Origin: CAZYWA01 sp964650975 [NCBI: uncultured bacterium]
GTDB taxonomy: Bacteria; JADJOY01
Length of the DNA: 6,000 bases
Direction of reading: 5' to 3'
Assembly: GCA_964650975.1 (NCBI GenBank)
Contig: CAZYWA010000498.1
Span: 1 to 6,000 of the forward strand
Made by a program: the position numbers and the translations under genes. This document shows positions 1 to 5,651 of this stretch, piece by piece (position 1 is the stretch's first letter; each line of letters opens with the position of its first letter). Below the pieces are notes generated by a model. The model made no database searches and was not told the DNA's origin. It saw nothing but the letters and a program-made list of their open reading frames with translations.

Positions 1-149
1 ACCTCGCTGCACAGACGAGTAGCGCCCTCGTCGAGTGTCAGTCGATCGAGCACGACGGCGACGCTGTGGTAGTGCGCCTGGCCAGCAGCGAAGAACCCGA
101 CCGTCAGCGCCACCGCGATCGCCAGGATCCACCGATCCGCCCTGCTCAT
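1..149 (-). CDS. N-terminus of an unidentified membrane-anchored protein (partial, runs off left edge)
   Basis: The ATG (147-149 on the plus strand) overlaps the stop of the upstream gene as ATGA, a classic sign of translational coupling, and this is why I chose this start. Forty-nine complete codons are visible. The product begins with a short charged segment (MSRADR) and then one hydrophobic stretch at about residues 7-22, either an uncleaved signal anchor or a signal peptide. A more polar region containing histidines (QAHYHS), an acidic patch and a cysteine near residue 47 follows. The frame is open to the window edge. I do not recognise the family. The overlap suggests it is made together with the five-helix membrane protein upstream, possibly as partners in one membrane complex, which is inference. 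The gene is too short here to predict function. Confidence 0.6.
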   Translation of the reverse strand, partial: MSRADRWILAIAVALTVGFFAAGQAHYHSVAVVLDRLTLDEGATRLCSE

Positions 150-691
150 GGGCCCATCGCGATGATCTCGCGCAATGAGGTCGCGAGGCTAACGAACTCC
201 ATCCCCAGAGCGCTTACCACGAGGAGCACCACCACGAGCCCCCGACGGACGGGACGCATCACGATCTCGCGCCTCGTGGAGAGATCCAGCACGACCGCCA
301 TTGCGACCCAGGAAAGCCCCCACGCAACACGCGCGGTGAGATTGAGCGCAGGTACGTGCACCACCACCGCGACCAGCACGGTCGCAAGGCCCACCGGCAC
401 CAGCGCGAGCCCAAGACCTCGCGCGAAGCACGTGTAGGTGCGGGCACGTTGCGTGTGCCACTTCCCAGATGCCGCGGTTGCGATTGCGGGCAACACCAGC
501 CAGAGGAGCAGCACGGGCCACACGAGGCCGGCCTGCGCGCGGAGCGACGGCGGCTTCACCCAACCGGCGGTCGTCTCCAGGTAAGGAAGGACCGCTGCTT
601 GAGCTTCGTAGCCGAGCCACGCTCGTGCGAGCGCGTGCGCAAGGACGATCGCGAATGGCAGCGCAAGCCTCGACGCAGGCTGGGGCTTCAT
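146..691 (-). CDS. Unidentified polytopic membrane protein, about five transmembrane helices
   Basis: The product is 181 residues and very hydrophobic. Likely membrane segments lie at about residues 9-27, 54-74, 92-114, 119-136 and 150-170, separated by short loops. Basic clusters at 139-150 (TRRE, MRPVRR) suggest a cytoplasmic loop before the last helix. The ATG at 691 is the only ordinary start in this frame after the upstream stop at 782-784; no strong Shine-Dalgarno is visible, only a G-rich stretch. The stop overlaps the next minus-strand gene by ATGA, so the two form a small operon, and it diverges from the metallohydrolase gene to the right. I found no catalytic motif, cofactor site or known family signature. 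It could be a transporter subunit, a chaperone-like membrane protein or a sortase-system accessory, but nothing in the sequence chooses among these. Confidence 0.6.
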   Translation of the reverse strand: MKPQPASRLALPFAIVLAHALARAWLGYEAQAAVLPYLETTAGWVKPPSLRAQAGLVWPVLLLWLVLPAIATAASGKWHTQRARTYTCFARGLGLALVPVGLATVLVAVVVHVPALNLTARVAWGLSWVAMAVVLDLSTRREIVMRPVRRGLVVVLLVVSALGMEFVSLATSLREIIAMGP

Positions 692-981
692 CGCTCGGGC
701 GAAAGCCCAACCCGCGAAGACCCGGCGGGGCTGGGGGACGACCTGTTCATCTTGGCCGCTCGAGTCGACCTCATCATCGTCTCACGCCTCGGAGCGATGA
801 CCCGTCTGGTTCGCGATCGAGCGCTCCGAACAGGCGCAGTGGGGCGGTCGTCACGAACCCAGGGCACTTGCGCGGTCCTGGACCTTGCGCGCATCTTAGA
901 TTGTCCCCAGACAACTTGCGCGCGACTCCTGCCGACGGCCGCTCGAAACGGACGCGATCGATGCCCGGCGACGAGACCTTC
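692..981. other. Divergent intergenic region between membrane-protein operon and metallohydrolase gene
   Basis: These 290 bases separate two outward-facing genes and must hold promoters for both. Reading frames cross the region, but their products are rich in Arg, Ser and Pro with no conserved motif, so I treat it as non-coding. The notable content is a group of short repeats at 866-923, described separately. A weak TAGATT at 897-902 could be a -10 element, but it has no convincing -35 partner at the usual distance. Confidence 0.5.
867..923. promoter_or_regulatory. Three CTTGCGCG direct repeats around an inverted repeat, candidate operator
   Basis: The octamer CTTGCGCG occurs at 867-874, 884-891 and 915-922; the last two copies extend to CTTGCGCGC. 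Between copies two and three lies the inverted repeat TTGTC-CCCA-GACAA at 901-914. The group ends 58 bases before the metallohydrolase ATG at 982 and lies about 175 bases from the divergent membrane gene. Repeated identical octamers with a dyad next to a likely promoter are what a regulator-binding site often looks like. The spacing between copies is uneven (17 and 31 bases), which weakens the case. No known regulator is recognised. Confidence 0.3.
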
Positions 982-2661
982 ATGACACCACGAACTGAGC
1001 GCTACCGGCCCGGGTGGAGATCGAGTCCTACCGGCGTGCTGCGCTGGATCCTCGGCGCTACGCTCGCCGCCTTCGCGTTCTCGAACCTCGGCGGGTCCTG
1101 CGACGCCCTCTACACGGTGCAGGTTCTCGACTCCGCGAGCGGCCTGCCGATCCCCGCGAAGATCACGCTTTACAACGCGTCCACGGGCGCCGCCGTGGGA
1201 TTCGGGACCAACGACAGCGGAACGCTTCTGAGCTGGTTCCAGAACAAGGCATATCTCGGATCCGGTACCGCAACTCTCGATGTACCCTCTGGCGTCTACG
1301 ACGTCTGGGCGTCGCGCGGCCCCGAGTGGACCGCCGTGCACCAGACGGTCGACACCTCGCAGCCCGTCCAGCCCCTGGTGTTCACCCTGTCCCGCGCGGT
1401 CGACACCACCGGCTACCTGGCCGCGGACTTCCACATCCACGCGCGACCCAGCTTCGAGTCCGCGCTCCAGAGCCCGCCGCTTCCGGCCCTTCCCGATCGC
1501 GTCCTCCACTACATGACGGAGGGGATCGAGATCATGGGCTCCTCGGATCACGACTGCATCGTCGACTACGCCCCCGTGATCGCGTCGCTGGGGCTCGGCG
1601 GTCTGGTCACCTCGCTGGTCGGTGTCGAGGCGACGCCCGGGACCAACGCCTACCCCGATGGAAACGGGAACTGCGATCAGCTCGGCCCCGACAGCTCGCC
1701 CGCCAACACCGAGCCTGGACACTGGAGTGGGTACCCGCTCTCGCCGAGCGGGACCTACCAAACGACGGCCGACAGCGGCATTCCGGCGGCCAGCATCTAC
1801 GACATGTTGCGTGGCTTCGGCGACAGCTCGACGCTCGTCCAGCTGAACCATCCGTACTACGCCACCGGCTACGCCAACATCGGCTGGCTCGACAAGAGCG
1901 GTTTCAATCCGAGCGTCCCCATCCCGGCCACGTGGCCGGGCAACTCACTGCCCACGAATGCGTTCTTGCGCAAGCCGTCGCAGGTCACGGGAAGCACGAC
2001 CCAGGGCATCGACTTCGACGCCATCGAGCTCTGGGCTGGAGGGTCGACCGTGCAGGGACGACCGGCGCGCGCGGCGTGGTTCAGTCTGCTCAACCAGGGC
2101 TTCCTCAAGGTCGGAGTCGCGAACGGCGACAGCCACAACACGGCGCGCAGCGCTGGCTATCCTCGAAACCTCGTGTACCTCGGCACCAGCGATCCGAGCC
2201 AGGTGACGCCGGCCCAGGTCGCCGCCGCCGTGCGCGCGGGCAAGGTGATCGGCACCACCGGCCCGATCCCGTCGATTACCGTCGACGGCGCTGGGATGGG
2301 CCAGCTGGTCACCGACACTTCCGGCACGGTCAACGTCGCCGTGAAGGTGCAGGCCGCCCCATGGGTTCCCGTCGACGAGATCCGGATCGTCGTGAACGGC
2401 AACGTCGCACAGACGATCCCTCTCCCCGCGCTCGACCCGGAGCCGACGGTTCGCTACGACAACACCCTGCCGATCCCGATCACCAAAGACTCGTGGATCG
2501 TCGTGGAGGCCGGCGCCACCCTACCCGCCGACCCGACCCAGGAGCCACCGATCCCGTACGCGTACACGCGCGTCACCACCGGTTTCCCGCCGCTCTCGTT
2601 CACCAATCCGGTCTTCGTCGACTTCGACGGCAACGGCAAGTTCGATCCTCCCGGACTCTGA
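982..2661 (+). CDS. Exported CehA/McbA-family PHP-fold metallohydrolase
   Basis: The product is 559 residues from the ATG at 982; the ATG at 961 is an in-frame alternative, and neither has a strong ribosome site. I chose 982 because it gives a shorter basic N-terminus before a hydrophobic core (about residues 19-34), a probable Sec signal peptide. Residues about 44-138 look like a carboxypeptidase-regulatory-like beta domain. The PHP-type metal centre follows: D149-F-H151-I-H153, D189-H190-D191, E216 in GVEATP, H290 in LNHPYY, and D383-S-H385. These are the expected metal ligands, and all are present. The C-terminus has FTNPVFVDFDGNGKFDPPG, typical of this family, with a DxDGNGxxD calcium-like loop at 547-555. 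The namesakes CehA and McbA hydrolyse carbaryl, but most members have unknown substrates, probably phosphoesters or esters. The protein is likely periplasmic or secreted. Upstream in-frame codons back to 469 are not expected to be translated. Confidence 0.88.
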   Translation: MTPRTERYRPGWRSSPTGVLRWILGATLAAFAFSNLGGSCDALYTVQVLDSASGLPIPAKITLYNASTGAAVGFGTNDSGTLLSWFQNKAYLGSGTATLDVPSGVYDVWASRGPEWTAVHQTVDTSQPVQPLVFTLSRAVDTTGYLAADFHIHARPSFESALQSPPLPALPDRVLHYMTEGIEIMGSSDHDCIVDYAPVIASLGLGGLVTSLVGVEATPGTNAYPDGNGNCDQLGPDSSPANTEPGHWSGYPLSPSGTYQTTADSGIPAASIYDMLRGFGDSSTLVQLNHPYYATGYANIGWLDKSGFNPSVPIPATWPGNSLPTNAFLRKPSQVTGSTTQGIDFDAIELWAGGSTVQGRPARAAWFSLLNQGFLKVGVANGDSHNTARSAGYPRNLVYLGTSDPSQVTPAQVAAAVRAGKVIGTTGPIPSITVDGAGMGQLVTDTSGTVNVAVKVQAAPWVPVDEIRIVVNGNVAQTIPLPALDPEPTVRYDNTLPIPITKDSWIVVEAGATLPADPTQEPPIPYAYTRVTTGFPPLSFTNPVFVDFDGNGKFDPPGL

Positions 2662-2733
2662 AGACCCGGCCGAAGACGTCGTATCCGAGGGGTGCATCGG
2701 CGGTATCCGAGAAGCCTCCTTGTCAGACGCGCT

Positions 2734-2752
2734 GTTCATCGGCACGGTGAAC
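2734..2752 (+). terminator. Possible transcription-end hairpin after the metallohydrolase gene
   Basis: GTTCATCG and CGGTGAAC pair as an 8-base stem (one G-U) around a GCA loop, 72 bases after the metallohydrolase stop. No T-tract follows, so it is not a canonical intrinsic terminator. It could still stall polymerase or protect an mRNA 3' end. Confidence 0.2.
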
Positions 2753-2867
2753 GAGGTCGCGGCATCCACTCGTCACTCGGGCCCAGATCGGTCCAAGGTC
2801 CAACGAGCGGCGTCGACGCAGAAGGCGCACAATCGGAACCATCACCTTGCGAGACCCAAGTGCGCGC

Positions 2868-2874
2868 GAAAGGA
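2868..2874 (+). promoter_or_regulatory. Ribosome binding site of the DUF4136 lipoprotein gene
   Basis: GAAAGGA sits 7 bases before the ATG at 2882. It supports that start over the longer in-frame reading from 2720. Confidence 0.6.
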
Positions 2875-2881
2875 TCGACCG

Positions 2882-3481
2882 ATGAGTGCGAAGAACGCTT
2901 GTGCGAGAGTGCTGCTGGCGAGCGGGCTGGTGGCCATGTGGGGGTGCTCGTCGTTGAAGTACAGCGTGGATCACGACCCCAAGGCGGACTTCGCCAGGCT
3001 CCGCACGTTCAGCTGGATGGAGCCCGCCGAGCGCGCCGGGCCCAACGCCGTCGTCGAAGACCCCTTGCTCGACGCACAGATCCGCACCTCGATCGAGGCC
3101 GAGCTGGCGGCCAAGGGACTCACGAAGGTCGACGCGCCGGCGGGCGACATCCTGGTCGGCTATCAGGCCGCGCTCCGGCGTGATCTCGAAGTCGACAAAG
3201 TCGCCGAGGGCTACGCGTACCGCCCGGTCGGCTGGGCGGCGTGGCCCTACCAGCGCGCCGCCGCGTCCTCGGCAGCGTCCGTGTCGGGCGACGAGCTGAA
3301 GCTCATCCGCAAGGGCTCGCTCGTGGTCCAGATGGCCGCGGGCAACCCCAGGACGATCGTCTGGCGCGGCGTGGCCGAAGGCGACCTACCCGAGCAACCC
3401 ATGAACAACAAAGATCGCGATGCGAAGGTCCGTAAGGGGATCAGAGAGCTGCTCGACGGCTTTCCCCCGAAGCCTCAGTGA
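2882..3481 (+). CDS. DUF4136-domain lipoprotein
   Basis: The product is 199 residues and starts with a short basic/polar segment, a hydrophobic core (about 9-20) and Cys22 in AMWGC-SS. This looks like a lipoprotein signal, though Met at -3 and Trp at -2 are unusual for a lipobox. The mature part matches the DUF4136 pattern: VDHDPKADFARLRTFSW near the start, a DPLLDAQIRTSIEAELAAKG helix around residues 60-79, DILVGYQAAL at about 90-99, a KGSLVVQM strand, IVWRGVAEGDL, then a basic helix ending in LLDGFPPKP. Length and motif order agree with the family. DUF4136 proteins are predicted outer-membrane or periplasmic lipoproteins of unknown function. The start is fixed by a good ribosome site. The next gene converges on it with only 34 bases between the stops, so they are not co-transcribed. 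Confidence 0.9.
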   Translation: MSAKNACARVLLASGLVAMWGCSSLKYSVDHDPKADFARLRTFSWMEPAERAGPNAVVEDPLLDAQIRTSIEAELAAKGLTKVDAPAGDILVGYQAALRRDLEVDKVAEGYAYRPVGWAAWPYQRAAASSAASVSGDELKLIRKGSLVVQMAAGNPRTIVWRGVAEGDLPEQPMNNKDRDAKVRKGIRELLDGFPPKPQ

Positions 3482-3515
3482 CTCGAGCCGAGAGCGAGCT
3501 GCACGGTCCTCACGC

Positions 3516-3797
3516 TCAGGCCGGCTTGGCGGCGATCAGGTCGTCGATCCGCGCGGCGAGGTTCTTGAGCATGAACAGCTCTTTCGCCTCGGCCCGCCCT
3601 TCGTTGACTTCTCGTTCCCACTCATCCATCGGCACCTGGATGTCGAAGCGCGTTTCGATCTCGAAGATCATGTCGAGGAAGTCGAGGCTGTCGATCCCGA
3701 GATCCGTCATCGCGTTCGCGTCGGGAAGGATCTTCGCTCGGTCCACCTCTGCAACCTGACTGATGATCTCTGCGAGCACCGAAAATGTGTCCTGCAT
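3516..3797 (-). CDS. acpXL: AcpXL-like specialised acyl carrier protein
   Basis: The product is 93 residues and acidic, with the 4'-phosphopantetheine attachment site Ser37 in DLGIDSLDFLD. Ordinary AcpP proteins are about 78 residues. The extra length here falls after helix II, in PMDEWEREVNEGRAEAKE, followed by FMLKNLAARIDDLIAAK. The W-x-x-EVNEG and F-x-LKNL-x-x-x-ID pattern is what I remember of rhizobial AcpXL (about 92 residues), the carrier that holds the very-long-chain hydroxy acid destined for lipid A. It would act in the cytoplasm, after activation by a phosphopantetheinyl transferase, as the scaffold for the dehydratase and synthase encoded across the divergent gap. I chose the ATG at 3797 because AGGAG lies 7 bases upstream and the domain begins immediately; the frame is open further upstream, but that part is not ACP-like. 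The carrier-protein call is near certain, and the AcpXL subtype is likely but unsearched. Confidence 0.92.
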   Translation of the reverse strand: MQDTFSVLAEIISQVAEVDRAKILPDANAMTDLGIDSLDFLDMIFEIETRFDIQVPMDEWEREVNEGRAEAKELFMLKNLAARIDDLIAAKPA

Positions 3798-4072
3798 GAA
3801 GTCTCTCCTGTCCTGACGGATCGCTCGAGCGACGTTCGACCGGCGCTGTGCTGCTCGCCCACCCGCGAGCTCGACTGCACGCGTGGCGAGAGCCATCTGG
3901 CGCGCACGGCGCAAACTTCGAGCGTATAGCACGCCGCGACTTCTTCGCCATCCAACCGGCGGGAGGATAGTGTTTCGGTTCGCATCGAGCAGCGCCGCCA
4001 TCCTCTATACGTCCCTGGACGCGCCAGGGTTCGCCTCCGCGGCGGGATCGGGCTCTCCACGCGAGGGATCTC
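3798..4072. promoter_or_regulatory. Divergent promoter region between carrier protein and dehydrogenase genes
   Basis: These 275 bases separate the minus-strand carrier protein from the plus-strand lipid genes. The heptamer CTATACG occurs once on each strand: at 4015-4021 reading toward the dehydrogenase (52 bases before its ATG) and at 3923-3929 (as CGTATAG on plus) reading toward the carrier protein (126 bases before its ATG). TATACG could serve as a -10 element for each direction. I found no good -35 hexamer at 16-18 bases from either, so the exact promoters remain uncertain. The shared region would allow joint control of the two halves of the cluster. Confidence 0.35.
3805..3809 (-). promoter_or_regulatory. 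Ribosome binding site of the acyl carrier protein gene
   Basis: On the minus strand AGGAG stands 7 bases before the ATG at 3797. It decides the start against longer in-frame readings reaching back to about 4001. Confidence 0.7.
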
Positions 4073-5101
4073 ATGCGGTGTGTGCAAGTCACGACCGAGC
4101 GGCAGCTGCGACTGACCGACGTCGCCGAGCCGGAGATCCGGCAACCCGACGACGTTCGGGTGCGGGTCGCGTACTGCGCGCTGAACCGGCTCGATCTCTT
4201 CTCGATCCAAGGAATGCCGTTCGCCCATCAGGCCCTTCCCCTGATCGCCGGCGCGGAAGCCTCCGGGATCGTCGACGCCGTGGGCGCCGCGGTGACCGAC
4301 CTGACGCCGGGCGAGCGCGTCGTCGTCTATCCGGGCCTGGTGTGCTTCGACTGCCCGCGATGCCGGGCGGGTCGGGAGAACCTGTGCGAGCGCCCGCTCG
4401 GCATCCGCGGGTTCCACGCCGACGGTGTCGCGGCGGAGCGGGTGGTGGTGCCACGCGCCACGCTGATCCGCGTGCCCGACGGCTTGGGCCTGGACGCCGC
4501 GGCCTGCGCGCCGGTGGGCGTCGCCACCGTGGTCCACATGCTGGGTGACAACGCCCGGCTCGAGCGCGGCGAGACCATCCTCGTCCAGGCGGCGGGGAGC
4601 GGGATCGGGACCGTCGCCGTCTCGCTGGCCAAGCACCTCGGCGCGCAAGTGATCGCGACCGTCGGAAGCGCCGAGAAGGCCGAACGAGCTCGGGCCCTCG
4701 GTGTCGACCACGTGATCCGCTACGATCAGGAATCGGTTCCGCGCGCGGTGCGCAAGCTCACCGCGCGCCGAGGCGTGGACGTGGTCTTCGAGCACGTCGG
4801 TGCGAGCACCTGGGACGGCAGCATCCTGAGCATGGCGAAGGGAGCGCGCCTGGTGATCTGCGGCTCGCACTCGGGGACCTATGGAAGACTCAACCTGGTC
4901 CACCTGTTCAACCAGCACCTCAAGATCCTGGCCTCGTTCGGATCGAGCATCGCCAACGTGGGCCAAGCACTCGACCTCTTGACCCGGGGGGACGTGAAGG
5001 TCGTCATCGACTCCGAGCTTCCGCTGGAACGGTTCGAGGAAGGCGTGGAACGCCTGCGGGATCGCAAGGTGTTCGGGAAAGTGATCTACCGGTGCTCGTG
5101 A
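4073..5101 (+). CDS. Zinc-binding medium-chain dehydrogenase, rhizobial adh2XL-like
   Basis: The product is 342 residues, full length for the MDR superfamily. An N-terminal GroES-like half (about 1-130) is followed by an NAD(P)-binding Rossmann half with AAGSGIGTVAVSLAKHLGA at 173-191. The structural zinc site is intact: C91-x2-C94-x2-C97-x7-C105. The usual catalytic-zinc ligands are replaced: N38 in ALNRLD where Cys stands in zinc alcohol dehydrogenases, and A61 in GAEASG where His stands. It therefore resembles the quinone-oxidoreductase-like branch. The segments GFHADG (113-118), VDVVFEHVGA and VFGKVIYR agree with my memory of Adh2XL from the rhizobial very-long-chain acyl cluster. A redox step on the acyl chain, perhaps at the hydroxylated end or at an enoyl bond, is inference. 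GAGGGA at 4063-4068 supports the start. It leads a plus-strand run with the dehydratase 62 bases downstream. Confidence 0.88.
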   Translation: MRCVQVTTERQLRLTDVAEPEIRQPDDVRVRVAYCALNRLDLFSIQGMPFAHQALPLIAGAEASGIVDAVGAAVTDLTPGERVVVYPGLVCFDCPRCRAGRENLCERPLGIRGFHADGVAAERVVVPRATLIRVPDGLGLDAAACAPVGVATVVHMLGDNARLERGETILVQAAGSGIGTVAVSLAKHLGAQVIATVGSAEKAERARALGVDHVIRYDQESVPRAVRKLTARRGVDVVFEHVGASTWDGSILSMAKGARLVICGSHSGTYGRLNLVHLFNQHLKILASFGSSIANVGQALDLLTRGDVKVVIDSELPLERFEEGVERLRDRKVFGKVIYRCS

Positions 5102-5163
5102 TCCAACCGCCGCGATCGTACGAATACCTCTGAGGCGGGTCTCGCGCCTCGTTCGGATCGACC

Positions 5164-5643
5164 ATGGACCTGGTCCATTTTCAGATGGTCGACTCGGTCG
5201 AAGCGGTCGACCGTGAGCGGCTCACGATCCGGTGCCTCACCCGCGTCCCCGAGTCCGCAACCATCCTCGATGGCCACTTCCCCGGGTTTCCGGTGCTGCC
5301 CGGCGTGCTCATGATCGAGACGATGGCGCAATCGGCGGGCCTGCTGCTGCTGGCCGTCCACGGTGGAGCGAGGGTTCCGCTTCTCTACAAGGTCGACGGG
5401 GCAAAGCTTTCCGGGCTCGTCGAGCCGGGCACGGCGCTGACCTGTGATGCCCGGATCACCCACAGCGGCGCTGCCTACGCCGTGGCCGAGGCGGAGTTGC
5501 GTGACGAGAGTCGAACCGTGGCTCGCACCGAGGTTCGCCTGCGGCTGGTGGACCCTCCCAACGACACCACCCGAAACGCCGTCCTCCGGCGCCTGGCCGA
5601 CCTGGGCTTGACCGAGCCTTTTCCCCCTCCGGGTTCACCCTGA
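5164..5643 (+). CDS. fabZ: 3-hydroxyacyl-ACP dehydratase, FabZ type (FabZXL-like)
   Basis: The product is 159 residues with a single hot-dog fold. The core LDGHFPGFPVLPGVLMIETM carries His38 and Glu52, with the 14-residue spacing of the FabZ catalytic pair, so it should remove water from 3-hydroxyacyl-ACP to give the trans-2-enoyl-ACP. Later segments (KVDGAKLSGLVEPGTAL at about 76-92) also fit FabZ. The C-terminal tail after about residue 130 is longer than in typical FabZ, and the overall pattern recalls the FabZ paralogue of the rhizobial acpXL cluster. An in-frame stop at 5131-5133 limits the start to this ATG or the later Met8; only a weak GGA at 5155-5157 precedes it. The ketosynthase gene begins 8 bases after the stop, so they are probably one transcript. 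A role in making a long acyl chain for an outer-membrane lipid is inferred from the neighbours; general fatty-acid synthesis is the alternative. Confidence 0.92.
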   Translation: MDLVHFQMVDSVEAVDRERLTIRCLTRVPESATILDGHFPGFPVLPGVLMIETMAQSAGLLLLAVHGGARVPLLYKVDGAKLSGLVEPGTALTCDARITHSGAAYAVAEAELRDESRTVARTEVRLRLVDPPNDTTRNAVLRRLADLGLTEPFPPPGSP

Positions 5644-5646
5644 GGT
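5642..5646 (+). promoter_or_regulatory. Ribosome binding site of the ketosynthase gene, overlapping the dehydratase stop
   Basis: GAGGT shares bases with the TGA of the dehydratase and lies 5 bases before a GTG at 5652. It supports this GTG as the start and suggests coupled translation. Confidence 0.55.
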
Positions 5647-5651
5647 CCTGC

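Larger units (their letters stand above)
2662..2881. other. Intergenic spacer, no gene seen
   Basis: This 220-base gap lies between two same-strand genes. The lipoprotein frame is open back to a TTG at 2720, but the extra 54 codons would put a polar segment before the signal peptide and the TTG has no ribosome site, so I leave them out. The gap is long enough for a separate lipoprotein promoter, but no clear -35/-10 pair is visible. It contains one hairpin at 2734-2752 and a 9-base direct repeat (GTATCCGAG at 2681 and 2703). Confidence 0.5.

Noticed and set aside
469-981. Long in-frame extension in front of the metallohydrolase
   Set aside because: It is Arg/Ser/Pro-rich without motifs, overlaps the minus-strand membrane gene, and would bury the signal peptide about 190 residues inside the protein.
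688-1851. Long open frame on the minus strand opposite the metallohydrolase
   Set aside because: It is Arg/Val/Gly-rich with no domain and runs antisense to a gene whose metal-binding motifs are all intact; long antisense frames are expected at this GC content.
2681-2711. Direct repeat GTATCCGAG at 2681-2689 and 2703-2711
   Set aside because: Only two copies of nine bases, with no link to a promoter, mobile element or attachment site.
1014-2750. Second plus-strand frame within the metallohydrolase gene
   Set aside because: Its Arg-rich composition, with no recognisable fold, is the usual frame shadow of a GC-rich gene.
3482-3515. Possible bidirectional terminator between the converging lipoprotein and carrier protein genes
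   Set aside because: Only a five-base GAGCG/CGCTC pairing with a large loop can be drawn and no T- or A-tract is present.
3707-4966. Long open minus-strand frame across the dehydrogenase gene
   Set aside because: Its product is an Arg/His/Asp-rich sequence with no motif, it lies opposite a clear dehydrogenase and overlaps the true start of the carrier protein.
5132-5150. Hairpin GAGGCG-N7-CGCCTC between dehydrogenase and dehydratase genes
   Set aside because: A six-base GC stem with no T-tract in high-GC DNA is common by chance; I would not call it a terminator or riboswitch.
5155-5163. GGATCGACC directly before the dehydratase ATG, repeated at 2872-2880 before the lipoprotein ATG
   Set aside because: It probably reflects a shared GGA ribosome-site core plus the frequent GATCGA word of this DNA; two copies are not enough for a regulatory claim.
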